Assembly (NCBI GenBank): GCA_041402125.1
Contig: JAWKSY010000006.1
Coordinates: 186,001 to 250,000 of the forward strand
Source: JAWKSY01 sp041402125
Lineage (GTDB): Bacteria; Planctomycetota; GCA-002687715; DRQF01
Direction of reading: 5' to 3'
Length of the DNA: 64,000 nucleotides
The notes under the pieces are model-generated. The model saw only the letters and a program-made list of their open reading frames with translations. It was not told the origin of the DNA and did no database searches. Each line of letters begins with the position of its first letter. The first letter of the stretch is position 1. The translations under genes and the position numbers were made by a program. This document shows, in pieces, positions 43,603 to 51,165 of this stretch.

Positions 43603-44543
43603 GCCTCACCTCCGGCGGCGACCGGGACCGGCGCGGTCAGGTCGCGGAAGACGTCCTCGAGCGTCGGGCGGTCGGAGCTGAGCTCGCGGATCGACGCGCC
43701 GCGCGCGGCCAGGATCCCGGCCAGCGCCGGCGCGAAGGAGCCGTCGGCCGGGGCCTGGAAGCGAAACCGACCGTCCGGCTGCCGGGACACGTCGGCGAGC
43801 CCCGGCATCGCGGCCAGCGCCGCCTCGAGATCGCCCGCGTCCCCGTCGATGGCGAGATGATGGACCCGACGGTCTCGGTGGCGGGCCTCGAGCTCCTCCG
43901 GCGTGCCTTCGGCCACGATCGAACCGGAGGCGATGATGACGACCCGGCGGCAGGTCGCCTCGACCTCCGAGAGGATGTGGCTCGAGAGGATGACGGTGTT
44001 GCGGCGACCGATCTCGCGCAGGACCTCCCGGATCTCGACGATCTGGTTGGGATCGAGACCGACGGTCGGCTCGTCGAGGATGACCAGCTTGGGGTCGTGG
44101 ACGATCGCCTGCGCGAGTCCGACGCGCTGCCGGTAGCCCTTCGAGAGCGTCGACACGAGCGCTCGGCGCTTCGCCTCGAGCGAGCAGACCCCGATCACGT
44201 GCTCCACGCGCTCGCGTCGACGAGGGCCGGAGAGCCCCCGCATCCGGGCCATGAAGCGCAGATACTCGATGACGGTCATGTCGTCGTAGAGCGGCGCGTG
44301 CTCGGGAAGGTAGCCGATGCGTTCGCGGACCTCGCGGGACCGTTCCGCCACGCTCAACCCGTCGACCTTCACGACGCCCGAGCTCATGCCCATGTAGCCG
44401 ACGACGATCTTCATCGTCGTGGTCTTCCCCGCGCCGTTGGGCCCGAGGAAGCCGAGGACCTCGCCGGCGTCGACGGAGAAGCTGATGCCCCGGACGGCGC
44501 GGAAGGACCCGTAGTTCTTGTAGAGATCCCTGACTTCGAGCAT
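43599..44543 (-). CDS. ABC transporter ATP-binding protein (GldA-like)
   Basis: 314 residues from the ATG at 44543, chosen because GGAAGAGGG lies just upstream; a GTG at 44564 would add seven residues. Walker A GPNGAGKTT (about 34-42), signature LSKGYRQRVGLAQA, Walker B LVILDEPTVGLDP and the H-loop SSHILSE are intact. A C-terminal 80-residue extension follows, as in the exporters of drug/lipid/multi-copper type. The substrate is unknown. Confidence 0.94.
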   Translation of the reverse strand: MLEVRDLYKNYGSFRAVRGISFSVDAGEVLGFLGPNGAGKTTTMKIVVGYMGMSSGVVKVDGLSVAERSREVRERIGYLPEHAPLYDDMTVIEYLRFMARMRGLSGPRRRERVEHVIGVCSLEAKRRALVSTLSKGYRQRVGLAQAIVHDPKLVILDEPTVGLDPNQIVEIREVLREIGRRNTVILSSHILSEVEATCRRVVIIASGSIVAEGTPEELEARHRDRRVHHLAIDGDAGDLEAALAAMPGLADVSRQPDGRFRFQAPADGSFAPALAGILAARGASIRELSSDRPTLEDVFRDLTAPVPVAAGGEA

Positions 44544-44592
44544 GTGCCCTCTTCCCTCGATCACCCCCTCTTCGGCCGGGGTCTCCGGCCGA

Positions 44593-44874
44593 TCAGGATC
44601 GGACCTCGAATCCCTCGTCCTCGCCGCGCGGAGGGACGCTCTCGATGTCGAGCCCGTCGACGCGTGCCCCGCGGGGACCGCGCGCCAGGAACTCCCGCAG
44701 GGAGCGCAGGCCGTCGGGGCTCCCCTCGGCGCGGAGCGTCACCGTCCCGTCGGCCTCGTTGCGCACCCAACCCCGGAGTCCGGCCGCCCGCGCCGTCTCG
44801 CGCGTGTGCCAGCGAAAGCCGACGCCCTGCACGCGCCCGCTCACGCGGGCCTCGATCGCCTCCCGCGTCTCCAT
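44593..44874 (-). CDS. acyP: Acylphosphatase
   Basis: 93 residues, normal length. Cleaves the carboxyl-phosphate bond of acyl phosphates. The signature GRVQGVGFRWHTRETARAAG includes catalytic Arg21, and GWVRNEADGTV supplies Asn39. The start overlaps the stop of the propeller gene (TGATG). It lies 49 bases before the ABC ATPase start on the same strand. Confidence 0.94.
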   Translation of the reverse strand: METREAIEARVSGRVQGVGFRWHTRETARAAGLRGWVRNEADGTVTLRAEGSPDGLRSLREFLARGPRGARVDGLDIESVPPRGEDEGFEVRS

Positions 44875-46103
44875 CACTCGATGCCGCGGACCACTCCGTT
44901 GCCGTCGCAGACGATGAGGACGCCGTCGGAGAGGACAGGGGAGGTGTGATTCTTGGTGCCGATCGTCACCCGGAAGCGCTGTGCGCCGTCCTCGATCGCG
45001 AAGGCGTAGACGTAGATCCCTTCCCGGATGTAGACGAGCTTCTCGCCCAGGCAGACCGTGTTCGCGCCCGGCTCCGAGAACTCGTGGCTCCAGAGCTTCT
45101 TCCCGTCGTTCGTGCGGAAGCAGAGGAGTTCCTTGCCGAGCTGGAGGAAGACCTGGCCGTCGCGGTAGGCCACCGACTGCTGATGGACCTGCGAGGGGTT
45201 CTCCGCGGTCCATCTCATCTTGCCGTCGATGACGCTCATCGCGTTGAACCGACGTCCCGAGGACGGGAAGAAGAGCGTGGCCTCGGCGAAGCAGAGGTGC
45301 GCGTTCGTGCGGTAGCCGATCGTGAGGCGGCGCTTGAGGCGCCCGTCCTTGGCGTCGAGCAGGTAGAGGTTCTTGTCGTAGCAGGCGGCCATGATCGTGC
45401 CGCTGCTGGTGATGGCCGGGGTGCAGCCCCAGATGTCGCCGCCCTCGAAGCTCCAGACCTCCTGGCCGTTCGAGATGTCCAGCGCGTGGATCTTCTTGTC
45501 GACGCAGGGGATGATGACCTTGCCGTCGAAGAAGCGCGGCGTCGAGAAGACCTCGCCCGGAAGCTCGATCTCCCACCGCACCTTGCCGTCCTTGCGGGCG
45601 TAGCAGGTGAGGACTCCGCTCTGGGTGGCCGAGACGACCGCGTCGCCCGCGACGACGGGCCCGGAGAAGACGCAGCCGTCCTTGATCCGCTCGTCGGCGT
45701 TGAGTCCGACGAGGTCGCCGAGCCGCTCGCGATCGAGCTCCTTCCGCCGCGCGGTCGCCTTCCGCCGCTCGCCCGTCCAGACCTTCTTTCCGGTCCGCAC
45801 CTCGACCGCATGGACGATCGAGGCGTGGTCGTGGAAGTACACCACGCCGTCGGCCACGACGGGCTCGGTGGTCACCCGGGAGCTGGCGATGAACTCCCAG
45901 CGGACCCGACCATGCCGGATGTCCGGACGCGGCCCCAGGTCGCCCCGGTTCAGGAGGTTGCCGCGGCTCATGGGCCAGTCCTGCCCCGCCGCCTCCGCCG
46001 CGTCCTGGGCCCGGAGCGCGCCGCCCGCGGCGAGGGACAGGAGGAGGGACGCGCCGAGGATCGCGATCACGCGCGAGGGGGCCGGGGCCGATCGGAACAG
46101 CAT
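44874..46103 (-). CDS. Exported PQQ-like beta-propeller repeat protein
   Basis: 409 residues from the ATG at 46103, which has AGGAGG six bases upstream; a GTG at 46127 would contain this site inside the gene. A signal peptide (about 1-33, GALRAQD) precedes about seven propeller blades with the typical pattern (RWEFIASSRVTTEPVVADGVVYF, GKKVWTGERR, GKVIIPCVDKKIHALDISNGQEVWSF, GKLLWSHEF-like GKKLWSHEF). PQQ-binding residues of true dehydrogenases are not evident; BamB-like scaffold or unknown function is more likely. Confidence 0.88.
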   Translation of the reverse strand: MLFRSAPAPSRVIAILGASLLLSLAAGGALRAQDAAEAAGQDWPMSRGNLLNRGDLGPRPDIRHGRVRWEFIASSRVTTEPVVADGVVYFHDHASIVHAVEVRTGKKVWTGERRKATARRKELDRERLGDLVGLNADERIKDGCVFSGPVVAGDAVVSATQSGVLTCYARKDGKVRWEIELPGEVFSTPRFFDGKVIIPCVDKKIHALDISNGQEVWSFEGGDIWGCTPAITSSGTIMAACYDKNLYLLDAKDGRLKRRLTIGYRTNAHLCFAEATLFFPSSGRRFNAMSVIDGKMRWTAENPSQVHQQSVAYRDGQVFLQLGKELLCFRTNDGKKLWSHEFSEPGANTVCLGEKLVYIREGIYVYAFAIEDGAQRFRVTIGTKNHTSPVLSDGVLIVCDGNGVVRGIE

Positions 46104-46149
46104 GCGGGTCCTCCTGGAGGTCGGCACGAGGGTCTCGGAAGCGGGGAGG

Positions 46150-46155
46150 AGTCTA
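46150..46155 (-). promoter_or_regulatory. Possible extended -10 promoter for the propeller gene
   Basis: Minus strand TGATAGACT: -10 TAGACT (46150-46155) with TGA directly before it. The -35 is poor. The leader to the ATG would be about 40 bases with AGGAGG near its end. Confidence 0.35.
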
Positions 46156-46256
46156 TCACAGGGCCCGCGGCGGCCGAATCGGACGCGCGAACCCTCCCCC
46201 GCTGCGGCGGTGGGCGCCGCGGGGCGGATTCGTCGGCAAAATCCGGCGCTTCGGAA

Positions 46257-48098
46257 TCAGCGGATGCGCGCGACGAGCACGAGCTGATGATCGGGGGAGG
46301 CGGGATCCGTCGCCACCGCGATGACTTCGGGCTCGCCGAGGCGCAGCCGGAGGACGCCGGTGGAGCGGCGCTCGTGGACGATCGGGGTCTGGATGGCGCC
46401 GTACTGTCCGCCGCCGGCGAAGGAGCCCGACTCGGGGGCGAGCTCGCTGCGCGCCACCTCGAAGTGGAGCGCGACCGTGCTCTTGCCGGCCCCCTCGACG
46501 AGACCGTAGGGGCTCACGCGAACATGGAGCCCGGTGAAACCGGTCTGGACGACCGGCACCGAGACGCCCGCGTCCTCCGCGACGTCGGACGAGTAGTCGG
46601 AGACGAAGGCGAACTCCCGCCCGCTCGCCAGCTCGGCGACGCCGCCGACCGCGGCCTCGAGCGCGATCCAGGCCCCGCGTTCGAGCAGGATGTCGCGCCA
46701 GAGACGCGCCCCGAGGTTCTCGCCCTCGCTCTTCTCCATCGCGCCGAATCCGCGCCGCGGCACCCGCACCTCCTGCAGCTCGACGCGCAGGTGGCGGGCG
46801 CCCTGCTCGACGAGGGCATCGGTCAGCTCGCGCGCCACCGCCAGCGCCCCCTCGTCTCCCTGGACCCAGAGATGGGTCCCGGAGGAGAAGACCGTCGGGC
46901 GATCGGCCGCCCCGCCGAGCGCCGAGCGCAGGAACTCGGCCGCGACGTCGCCGTCGAGCGGATTCGGAGCGGCGGCGTTCGGTCCGTCGGACGGTCCCCA
47001 CGTGGCGCGGGGCCCGGGGTCCCCGTTGGCCACGCCGAGGTCGAGGCGGGACGGCGACAGCGGCGGCCGCACGAGCGCGTCGATCGGGATCGCCAGCGTG
47101 CGGCGGCGCGTTCCGGCCGCCGGATTCGGGACGACGCGCGACGCGAGGCGGGCCCGGACGACGAGGAGGCGGGGACGGCCGGCGCTCTCGATGCCGACGA
47201 CGAGGCAGCGATCGGCCGAGACGACCCCCTCGGCCGCGAAGCGTTCGACCGAGATCTGCGGGAGCTGGAGGCGGCCGATCGAGGGCAGTCCCGTGTCCTG
47301 CTCGGTGGTGACGAAGTCGCGGGAGCTCTCGCCGCTCACCTGGACGATGCAGCGTCCCTCGCCGAGACCGATCGGACGCACGTCGATGCGCAGACCCTCG
47401 AAGACCCGCAGGGGTCGCGGGTCGACGACGCGCGCGGAGGGCGCGACCTCGACGTCGCAGGCGCCCACGAAGCGTCGATGCGCGCCCGACGAGAGCGCGA
47501 TCCGGCGACCGGAGCGCGCGCGACCTCGCAGGAAACCGCGCGCCGGCGCCCGGTCCTCCGAGGCATCGCGGAGGGCGTCGAAGACGTCCGTCGCGACTTT
47601 CTTCCGACCGCTCAGGAGGTCGGCGACGCTGCGATCCCCCTCGATGACCAGCGCCTCGACATCCCAGTCCTCGGCGAGTCCTTCCCCGAGTCGTCGCAGC
47701 AGCCGATCGACCTCGTCGAGCGGGCCGGCCGGCAGGCGGATGGCGAGACGCCGACCGCCGTCGAGGATCCGGATGAAGCGATCCGAGGGCGCGAAGACCT
47801 CCGGCGGGAAGGAGCCGCGCACGATGTCGACGAGCTCCTCCGGCGCGAGCGGCGCGGTCGTCGGGCCGCGCTCGCGCCCGGAGACGTCCTCGACGTCGCC
47901 GCCTCGGTAGGAGCGAGCCAGGGGCAGGGCCCAGTCGAGGGCATCCGCGTCCTCCTCCCCCACCGTGAGCGCGGCGACGTCGAAGGATCGGATCTCGAGG
48001 GCGCCGCCCTCCTGGGCCCGCACCGGGCCGCACATGAGGAGCAGGAGCGCCGCCGCCGTCAGGCGGATTCGGGGGCGCGCGGCGAGGGGATCGATCAA
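46257..48098 (-). CDS. Exported protein of the second ECF operon, with a weak secretin-like end
   Basis: 613 residues with a signal peptide (about 1-29, VRAQEGG). Long beta-rich stretches without a known domain follow. The last 130 residues (VSDYSSDVAEDAGVSVPVVQTGFTGLHVRVSPYGLVEG then IQTPIVHERRSTGVLRLRLGEPEVIAVA) recall the end of secretin pore proteins in spacing, but the match is faint and the gated repeats are not recognised. It overlaps the anti-sigma/HEAT gene by 4 bases, so it is co-translated with it. Confidence 0.7.
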   Translation of the reverse strand: MIDPLAARPRIRLTAAALLLLMCGPVRAQEGGALEIRSFDVAALTVGEEDADALDWALPLARSYRGGDVEDVSGRERGPTTAPLAPEELVDIVRGSFPPEVFAPSDRFIRILDGGRRLAIRLPAGPLDEVDRLLRRLGEGLAEDWDVEALVIEGDRSVADLLSGRKKVATDVFDALRDASEDRAPARGFLRGRARSGRRIALSSGAHRRFVGACDVEVAPSARVVDPRPLRVFEGLRIDVRPIGLGEGRCIVQVSGESSRDFVTTEQDTGLPSIGRLQLPQISVERFAAEGVVSADRCLVVGIESAGRPRLLVVRARLASRVVPNPAAGTRRRTLAIPIDALVRPPLSPSRLDLGVANGDPGPRATWGPSDGPNAAAPNPLDGDVAAEFLRSALGGAADRPTVFSSGTHLWVQGDEGALAVARELTDALVEQGARHLRVELQEVRVPRRGFGAMEKSEGENLGARLWRDILLERGAWIALEAAVGGVAELASGREFAFVSDYSSDVAEDAGVSVPVVQTGFTGLHVRVSPYGLVEGAGKSTVALHFEVARSELAPESGSFAGGGQYGAIQTPIVHERRSTGVLRLRLGEPEVIAVATDPASPDHQLVLVARIR

Positions 48099-49714
48099 GC
48101 GAGCGGACCTCCGGTCGGGACGAGGTGCGCGACGAACGAGCCGCGACCCGGGCGGCCCGAGAGTCGCTCCAGATGTCGCCGCGCGTTCGCGCGGACGCGG
48201 GCGTCACCGTGACGCGTGAAGCCGGTGAGCAGGGCCAGGGCGCGTTCCCCGCCGATCTCCGCGATGGCCTCGAGCGCTTCGAGCTCGTACTCGTCGCGGT
48301 CGACGAGGCGCGCGAGTCGCTCGAGGACGCCGTCGTCGCCGCAGAGACCGGCCGCCAGCACCAGCCGGCGACCGGCCCGTCCCGTCGCCTCGATCGCCCG
48401 ATCGAGGAAGAGGTCGGCCTCGCGGGGACCGAGTTCCGAGAGGGCGTCGCGCGCGGCCTCGTGGCGACGCCGGGCCGCGCCGTCGCGATGACGTCGGGAC
48501 TCGAGTTCGAGCTGCCCCGCGAGCGCCAGCAATCCGCTCTCGTCGCCGATCGCCAGCAACGTCCGGGCGGCGATCTCCTCGTCTCCGGGGCGTTCGAGGG
48601 CGCGGGCGACGATGGCCACCGCCTCACGATCCCCGGCCGCCCCGAGGAGGGCGATCAACCGACGGCGCGTGGGACCGTCGGTCGCGCCGCGCTCGATCTC
48701 GCGGCGGGCCCAGGCCGCGCTCGACGGGCGGGCGACGAGGGCCTCGACCAGGCGCTCCGACTGGACGCCGTCGACGTAGAGCTGGCGGAGGATCGCGGCC
48801 GAGGTCTCGCCGTCGGACTTCGCGACCGCCGCGACGAGATCCGAGGCGAGCGTCCCGTCGGCGCGACGGGCGAGCCGTTCGACGGCCTGCCAGGCGCGAT
48901 CGCTCCCCGACTCCACCAGCGCGGCGAGCGCCGGCGCCGACGTCTCCGGATCGCGGGCGGCGCGCTCGAGCATCCGGACGGATTCCCCGGTGTCGATGCG
49001 GGCGAGCGCCTCGAAGGCCTGGCGACCGACGGCGGGATCGTCCTTCACCGGCGAGCTCAGGAGGCGGCGCAGGGCCGGCGTGTAGTCGCGCGCGCCGTGC
49101 GCCCCCATGAACTCCACCGCCCGTCCGAGGTAGCTGAGCGGCGCGCTCTCGGCCGCGCGGACGACCTCGTTCTCGAGACGCAGACCGACGGCGGCGAAGC
49201 GGCGCTCGAGGGCGCCGACGGTCTCGGAGGAGAAGGGAGCCGTCGACTCGCGGGACTGCAGCGCGTCGAGGAGCGCGAGACGGGCCTCCTCCGTGCGCAC
49301 CCGGAGTTGCGCCTCCCGGAGCCGGCGATCGGCCTCGGCGACCTCATGGCGGTCGGATCGCGGAGATGCGCCGGAGTCGGACCGGGACCGCGCCGTCCAC
49401 GCGAAGGCGGCGGCGGCCACGAGGAGGCCCGCGGCGACGGCGGCGACCCGAGGCCAGCCGCGGGCCCGGCGGTGCTCCTCCGAGGTCGCGAGGCGCGAAA
49501 GGAGTCGCGTCCGGAAGCGGTCCTCGAAGTCCGCGGGCTCGATGACCGGAGGACGGGCGAAGAGCTCGCCCTGGACGCGGCTCGCCGACTCGAGGCGGGA
49601 TCGGCAGGCGAGGCAGGAGCGCACGTGCTCGCGGACGTGGCGTCCGTGGGCGCCCCCGAGCTCGCCGTCCATGAGCGCCCAGAGGGCGTCGCCGCCGGGG
49701 CAGCCGCGCGTCAC
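48095..49714 (-). CDS. Zinc-finger anti-sigma factor with periplasmic HEAT repeats
   Basis: 539 residues. The N-terminus is a ZAS-type anti-sigma domain: HVREHVRSCLACR with His30-x3-Cys34-x2-Cys37. A membrane segment (about 83-106) follows, then a helical segment and about eight HEAT-like repeats (GRQAFEALARIDTGESVRMLERAARDPETSAPALAALVESG and similar; LEALEAIAEIGGERALALLTGF near the end). It overlaps the sigma factor gene by 4 bases. The HEAT part is probably the sensor or partner-binding region; this is inferred. Confidence 0.85.
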   Translation of the reverse strand: MTRGCPGGDALWALMDGELGGAHGRHVREHVRSCLACRSRLESASRVQGELFARPPVIEPADFEDRFRTRLLSRLATSEEHRRARGWPRVAAVAAGLLVAAAAFAWTARSRSDSGASPRSDRHEVAEADRRLREAQLRVRTEEARLALLDALQSRESTAPFSSETVGALERRFAAVGLRLENEVVRAAESAPLSYLGRAVEFMGAHGARDYTPALRRLLSSPVKDDPAVGRQAFEALARIDTGESVRMLERAARDPETSAPALAALVESGSDRAWQAVERLARRADGTLASDLVAAVAKSDGETSAAILRQLYVDGVQSERLVEALVARPSSAAWARREIERGATDGPTRRRLIALLGAAGDREAVAIVARALERPGDEEIAARTLLAIGDESGLLALAGQLELESRRHRDGAARRRHEAARDALSELGPREADLFLDRAIEATGRAGRRLVLAAGLCGDDGVLERLARLVDRDEYELEALEAIAEIGGERALALLTGFTRHGDARVRANARRHLERLSGRPGRGSFVAHLVPTGGPLA

Positions 49715-50304
49715 GACTCGTCCCTCCGGTCGCGGAAGTAGCGGTCGGCGATCTTCCGCAGCTTCTCCCGGGCGTGGAAGAGATTGACCTTGGCCGCCTC
49801 GGGAGTGATCCCGAGCGCGTCGCCGATCTCGGCGTATCCGAAACCCTTGGCGCTGAAGAGGAGCACGACGCGCCGCTGGCGGTCGGGAAGGCGGAAGATC
49901 CCCTCGGCGATCGCGCGGCCGAGTTCCCGGGCGGCGAGCTCCGAGCCCGGTCGGTCGGACGCCGGCCCGGCGAGGTCGAAGTCGCCGATCTCCGCCACCG
50001 GGCGGACGAGGCGGCGGCGCCGCGGCCGGAGCCAGTCGTTGAAGTGGTTCACGGCGATCGCGAAGAGCCAGCGTCGCGCGGATCCGAGATCGCGGAGGGA
50101 GTCGAGGTTCCGGAAGGCCTTGACGAAGACGTCCTGGGCGAGCTCCTCCGCGTGGTGGTGATCCCCGCAGAGTTTGTGGAGGAAGAGCTGGATCTCGCGG
50201 GCGTGACGGCGCACCAGCTCGTCCAGCAGGGCCGCGCCCTCGGGACGGAGACCGGCTTCGGCGCTGTTCTCGTCGGTCGTTCGCAAGGAGCGCGAGATCG
50301 TCAT
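49711..50304 (-). CDS. ECF-type RNA polymerase sigma factor (second system)
   Basis: 197 residues. Region 2 (about 30-95: LFLHKLCGDHHHAEELAQDVFVKAFRNL, ARRWLFAIAVNHFNDWLR) and region 4 (about 140-190: LPDRQRRVVLLFSAKGFGYAEIGDALGITPEAAKVNLFHAREKLRKI) are present. The ATG at 50304 is supported by the length of region 2; the frame is open to 50541 upstream without homology. Its ribosome-binding site is weak. It is followed by its anti-sigma gene. Confidence 0.92.
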   Translation of the reverse strand: MTISRSLRTTDENSAEAGLRPEGAALLDELVRRHAREIQLFLHKLCGDHHHAEELAQDVFVKAFRNLDSLRDLGSARRWLFAIAVNHFNDWLRPRRRRLVRPVAEIGDFDLAGPASDRPGSELAARELGRAIAEGIFRLPDRQRRVVLLFSAKGFGYAEIGDALGITPEAAKVNLFHAREKLRKIADRYFRDRRDES

Positions 50305-50623
50305 GGGGTGCCCAGCGGGATTCGTTCCTCCCGAGGATGACGTCAGACGCGACGGGGGGTTAAGGAAAGACCCGAAATTCGGGCGGGGACCGCGAGGCGG
50401 GCCTCCGGGCTCCCTCCCTCTCCCGCCCGGACGCGGGAGGGCGAGGACCCGGAAGAGCACAGAGTCCGTGAATTCATCCCCGCGTCGGCCCGAGACCGTG
50501 CGAAACGGCGCCGGGCGAGGAAGGCCGACGAGGCGTATCAATGGAAAGATACGGCGAGGAGGCCTGACGAAGCCGGGCGCCGTTGCAGCCGGTCGAAGCC
50601 AGCGGGGATGTCTTCACGGACTC
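50305..50623. other. 319-base region upstream of the second ECF operon
   Basis: No gene recognised. Contains a short inverted repeat CGTATC (50534-50539) and GATACG (50548-50553) and several GC-rich stems. No good promoter was found for the sigma factor; ECF-specific promoters are hard to recognise by eye. Confidence 0.45.
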
Positions 50624-50692
50624 TCAGATCGCCAGGAAGAAAACGCAGGCGCAGATCGCGAAGACGAGCGCCGAGACGGTGCCGAAACGCAT
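50624..50692 (-). CDS. Putative 22-residue single-span membrane peptide
   Basis: ATG at 50692, stop at 50624. The peptide MRFGTVSALVFAICACVFFLAI is a basic residue followed by an unbroken hydrophobic segment, as expected for a very small inner-membrane protein. GGAGAG lies seven bases before the ATG. It is divergent from rpmH and shares its AT-rich upstream region. The coding claim rests on start, ribosome-binding site and composition only. Confidence 0.45.
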   Translation of the reverse strand: MRFGTVSALVFAICACVFFLAI

Positions 50693-50764
50693 GATGACTC
50701 TCCGTGGGCGGGTGTCCTTCCACCGCAGGGAGGATCTTATCCAACGGCGGGACTTGGACTTAGA

Positions 50765-50778
50765 TGAATATTTATTCA
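50765..50778. promoter_or_regulatory. AT-rich palindrome between the small peptide gene and rpmH
   Basis: TGAATA-TT-TATTCA, the most AT-rich patch of the window, about 36 bases before the rpmH -35. It may act as an UP-element-like or regulatory site. A sequence near the DnaA box (TTATCCAAC, 50738-50746) lies next to it, but alone. Confidence 0.35.
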
Positions 50779-50813
50779 CCGCCGCTCCGGGCGTCGTCCT
50801 GTGGGCCCCCGTC

Positions 50814-50841
50814 TTGATGACCCCGGAGGCCCTGCTATACT
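50814..50841 (+). promoter_or_regulatory. Sigma-70-like promoter for rpmH
   Basis: -35 TTGATG (50814-50819), 16-base spacer, -10 TATACT (50836-50841). The leader would be about 50 bases. Confidence 0.6.
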
Positions 50842-50897
50842 CCCCGGCCTCGACGGCGAGAGCCGCGGCCCGATCGAACACGGACAGAGCTGGTGTC

Positions 50898-51035
50898 ATG
50901 AAGACGCGCATTCGCAAGAGCAAGATCAAGCGGTCCCGGATGGTGGGATTCCGGACCCGCATGAAGACGCGCGGAGGCCGGGCGGTGATCCGCCGGCGCC
51001 GTCGCATGGGCCGGCGCCTGACCCCCAAGAACTGA
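50898..51035 (+). CDS. rpmH: Ribosomal protein bL34
   Basis: 45 residues, normal length. MKTRIRKSKIKRSRMVGFRTR matches L34, followed by GGRAVIRRRRRMGRRLTPKN. The usual N-terminus MKRTYQPS is changed to MKTRIRKS. It is followed at once by a strong terminator instead of rnpA, which normally comes next. Confidence 0.95.
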   Translation: MKTRIRKSKIKRSRMVGFRTRMKTRGGRAVIRRRRRMGRRLTPKN

Positions 51036-51072
51036 TCCCGCCTCCGGACGCGAGTCCGGTCGAAGAAACAGC

Positions 51073-51106
51073 GAAGCCCCCGGAGACCTCGGTCTCCGGG
51101 GGCTTC
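51073..51106. terminator. Bidirectional terminator between rpmH and rho
   Basis: A perfect 15-base stem (GAAGCCCCCGGAGAC with GTCTCCGGGGGCTTC) closed by the loop CTCG, followed by TTCATT on the plus strand. On the minus strand TTCGCTG-type sequence follows, serving rho. Confidence 0.75.
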
Positions 51107-51165
51107 TTCATTCCCCCCCGCTTCCGCGTCGGCCGGACGCGGGAGCGGAGGAGGGAGAACCGGGA

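Noticed and set aside
43857..48212. A 1451-codon plus-strand open frame and similar long frames opposite real genes (16681-18147 extension, 40719-42881, 14460-16652, 6324-7985)
   Set aside because: They are antisense to recognisable genes, are made of Arg/Ala/Gly/Val/Glu-rich strings and match no family. They exist only because stop codons are rare at this GC content.
50738..50778. Possible replication origin (near-DnaA box TTATCCAAC and AT-rich palindrome beside rpmH)
   Set aside because: Only one imperfect box, no dnaA, dnaN or gidA nearby and no box cluster. A regulatory site is the simpler explanation.
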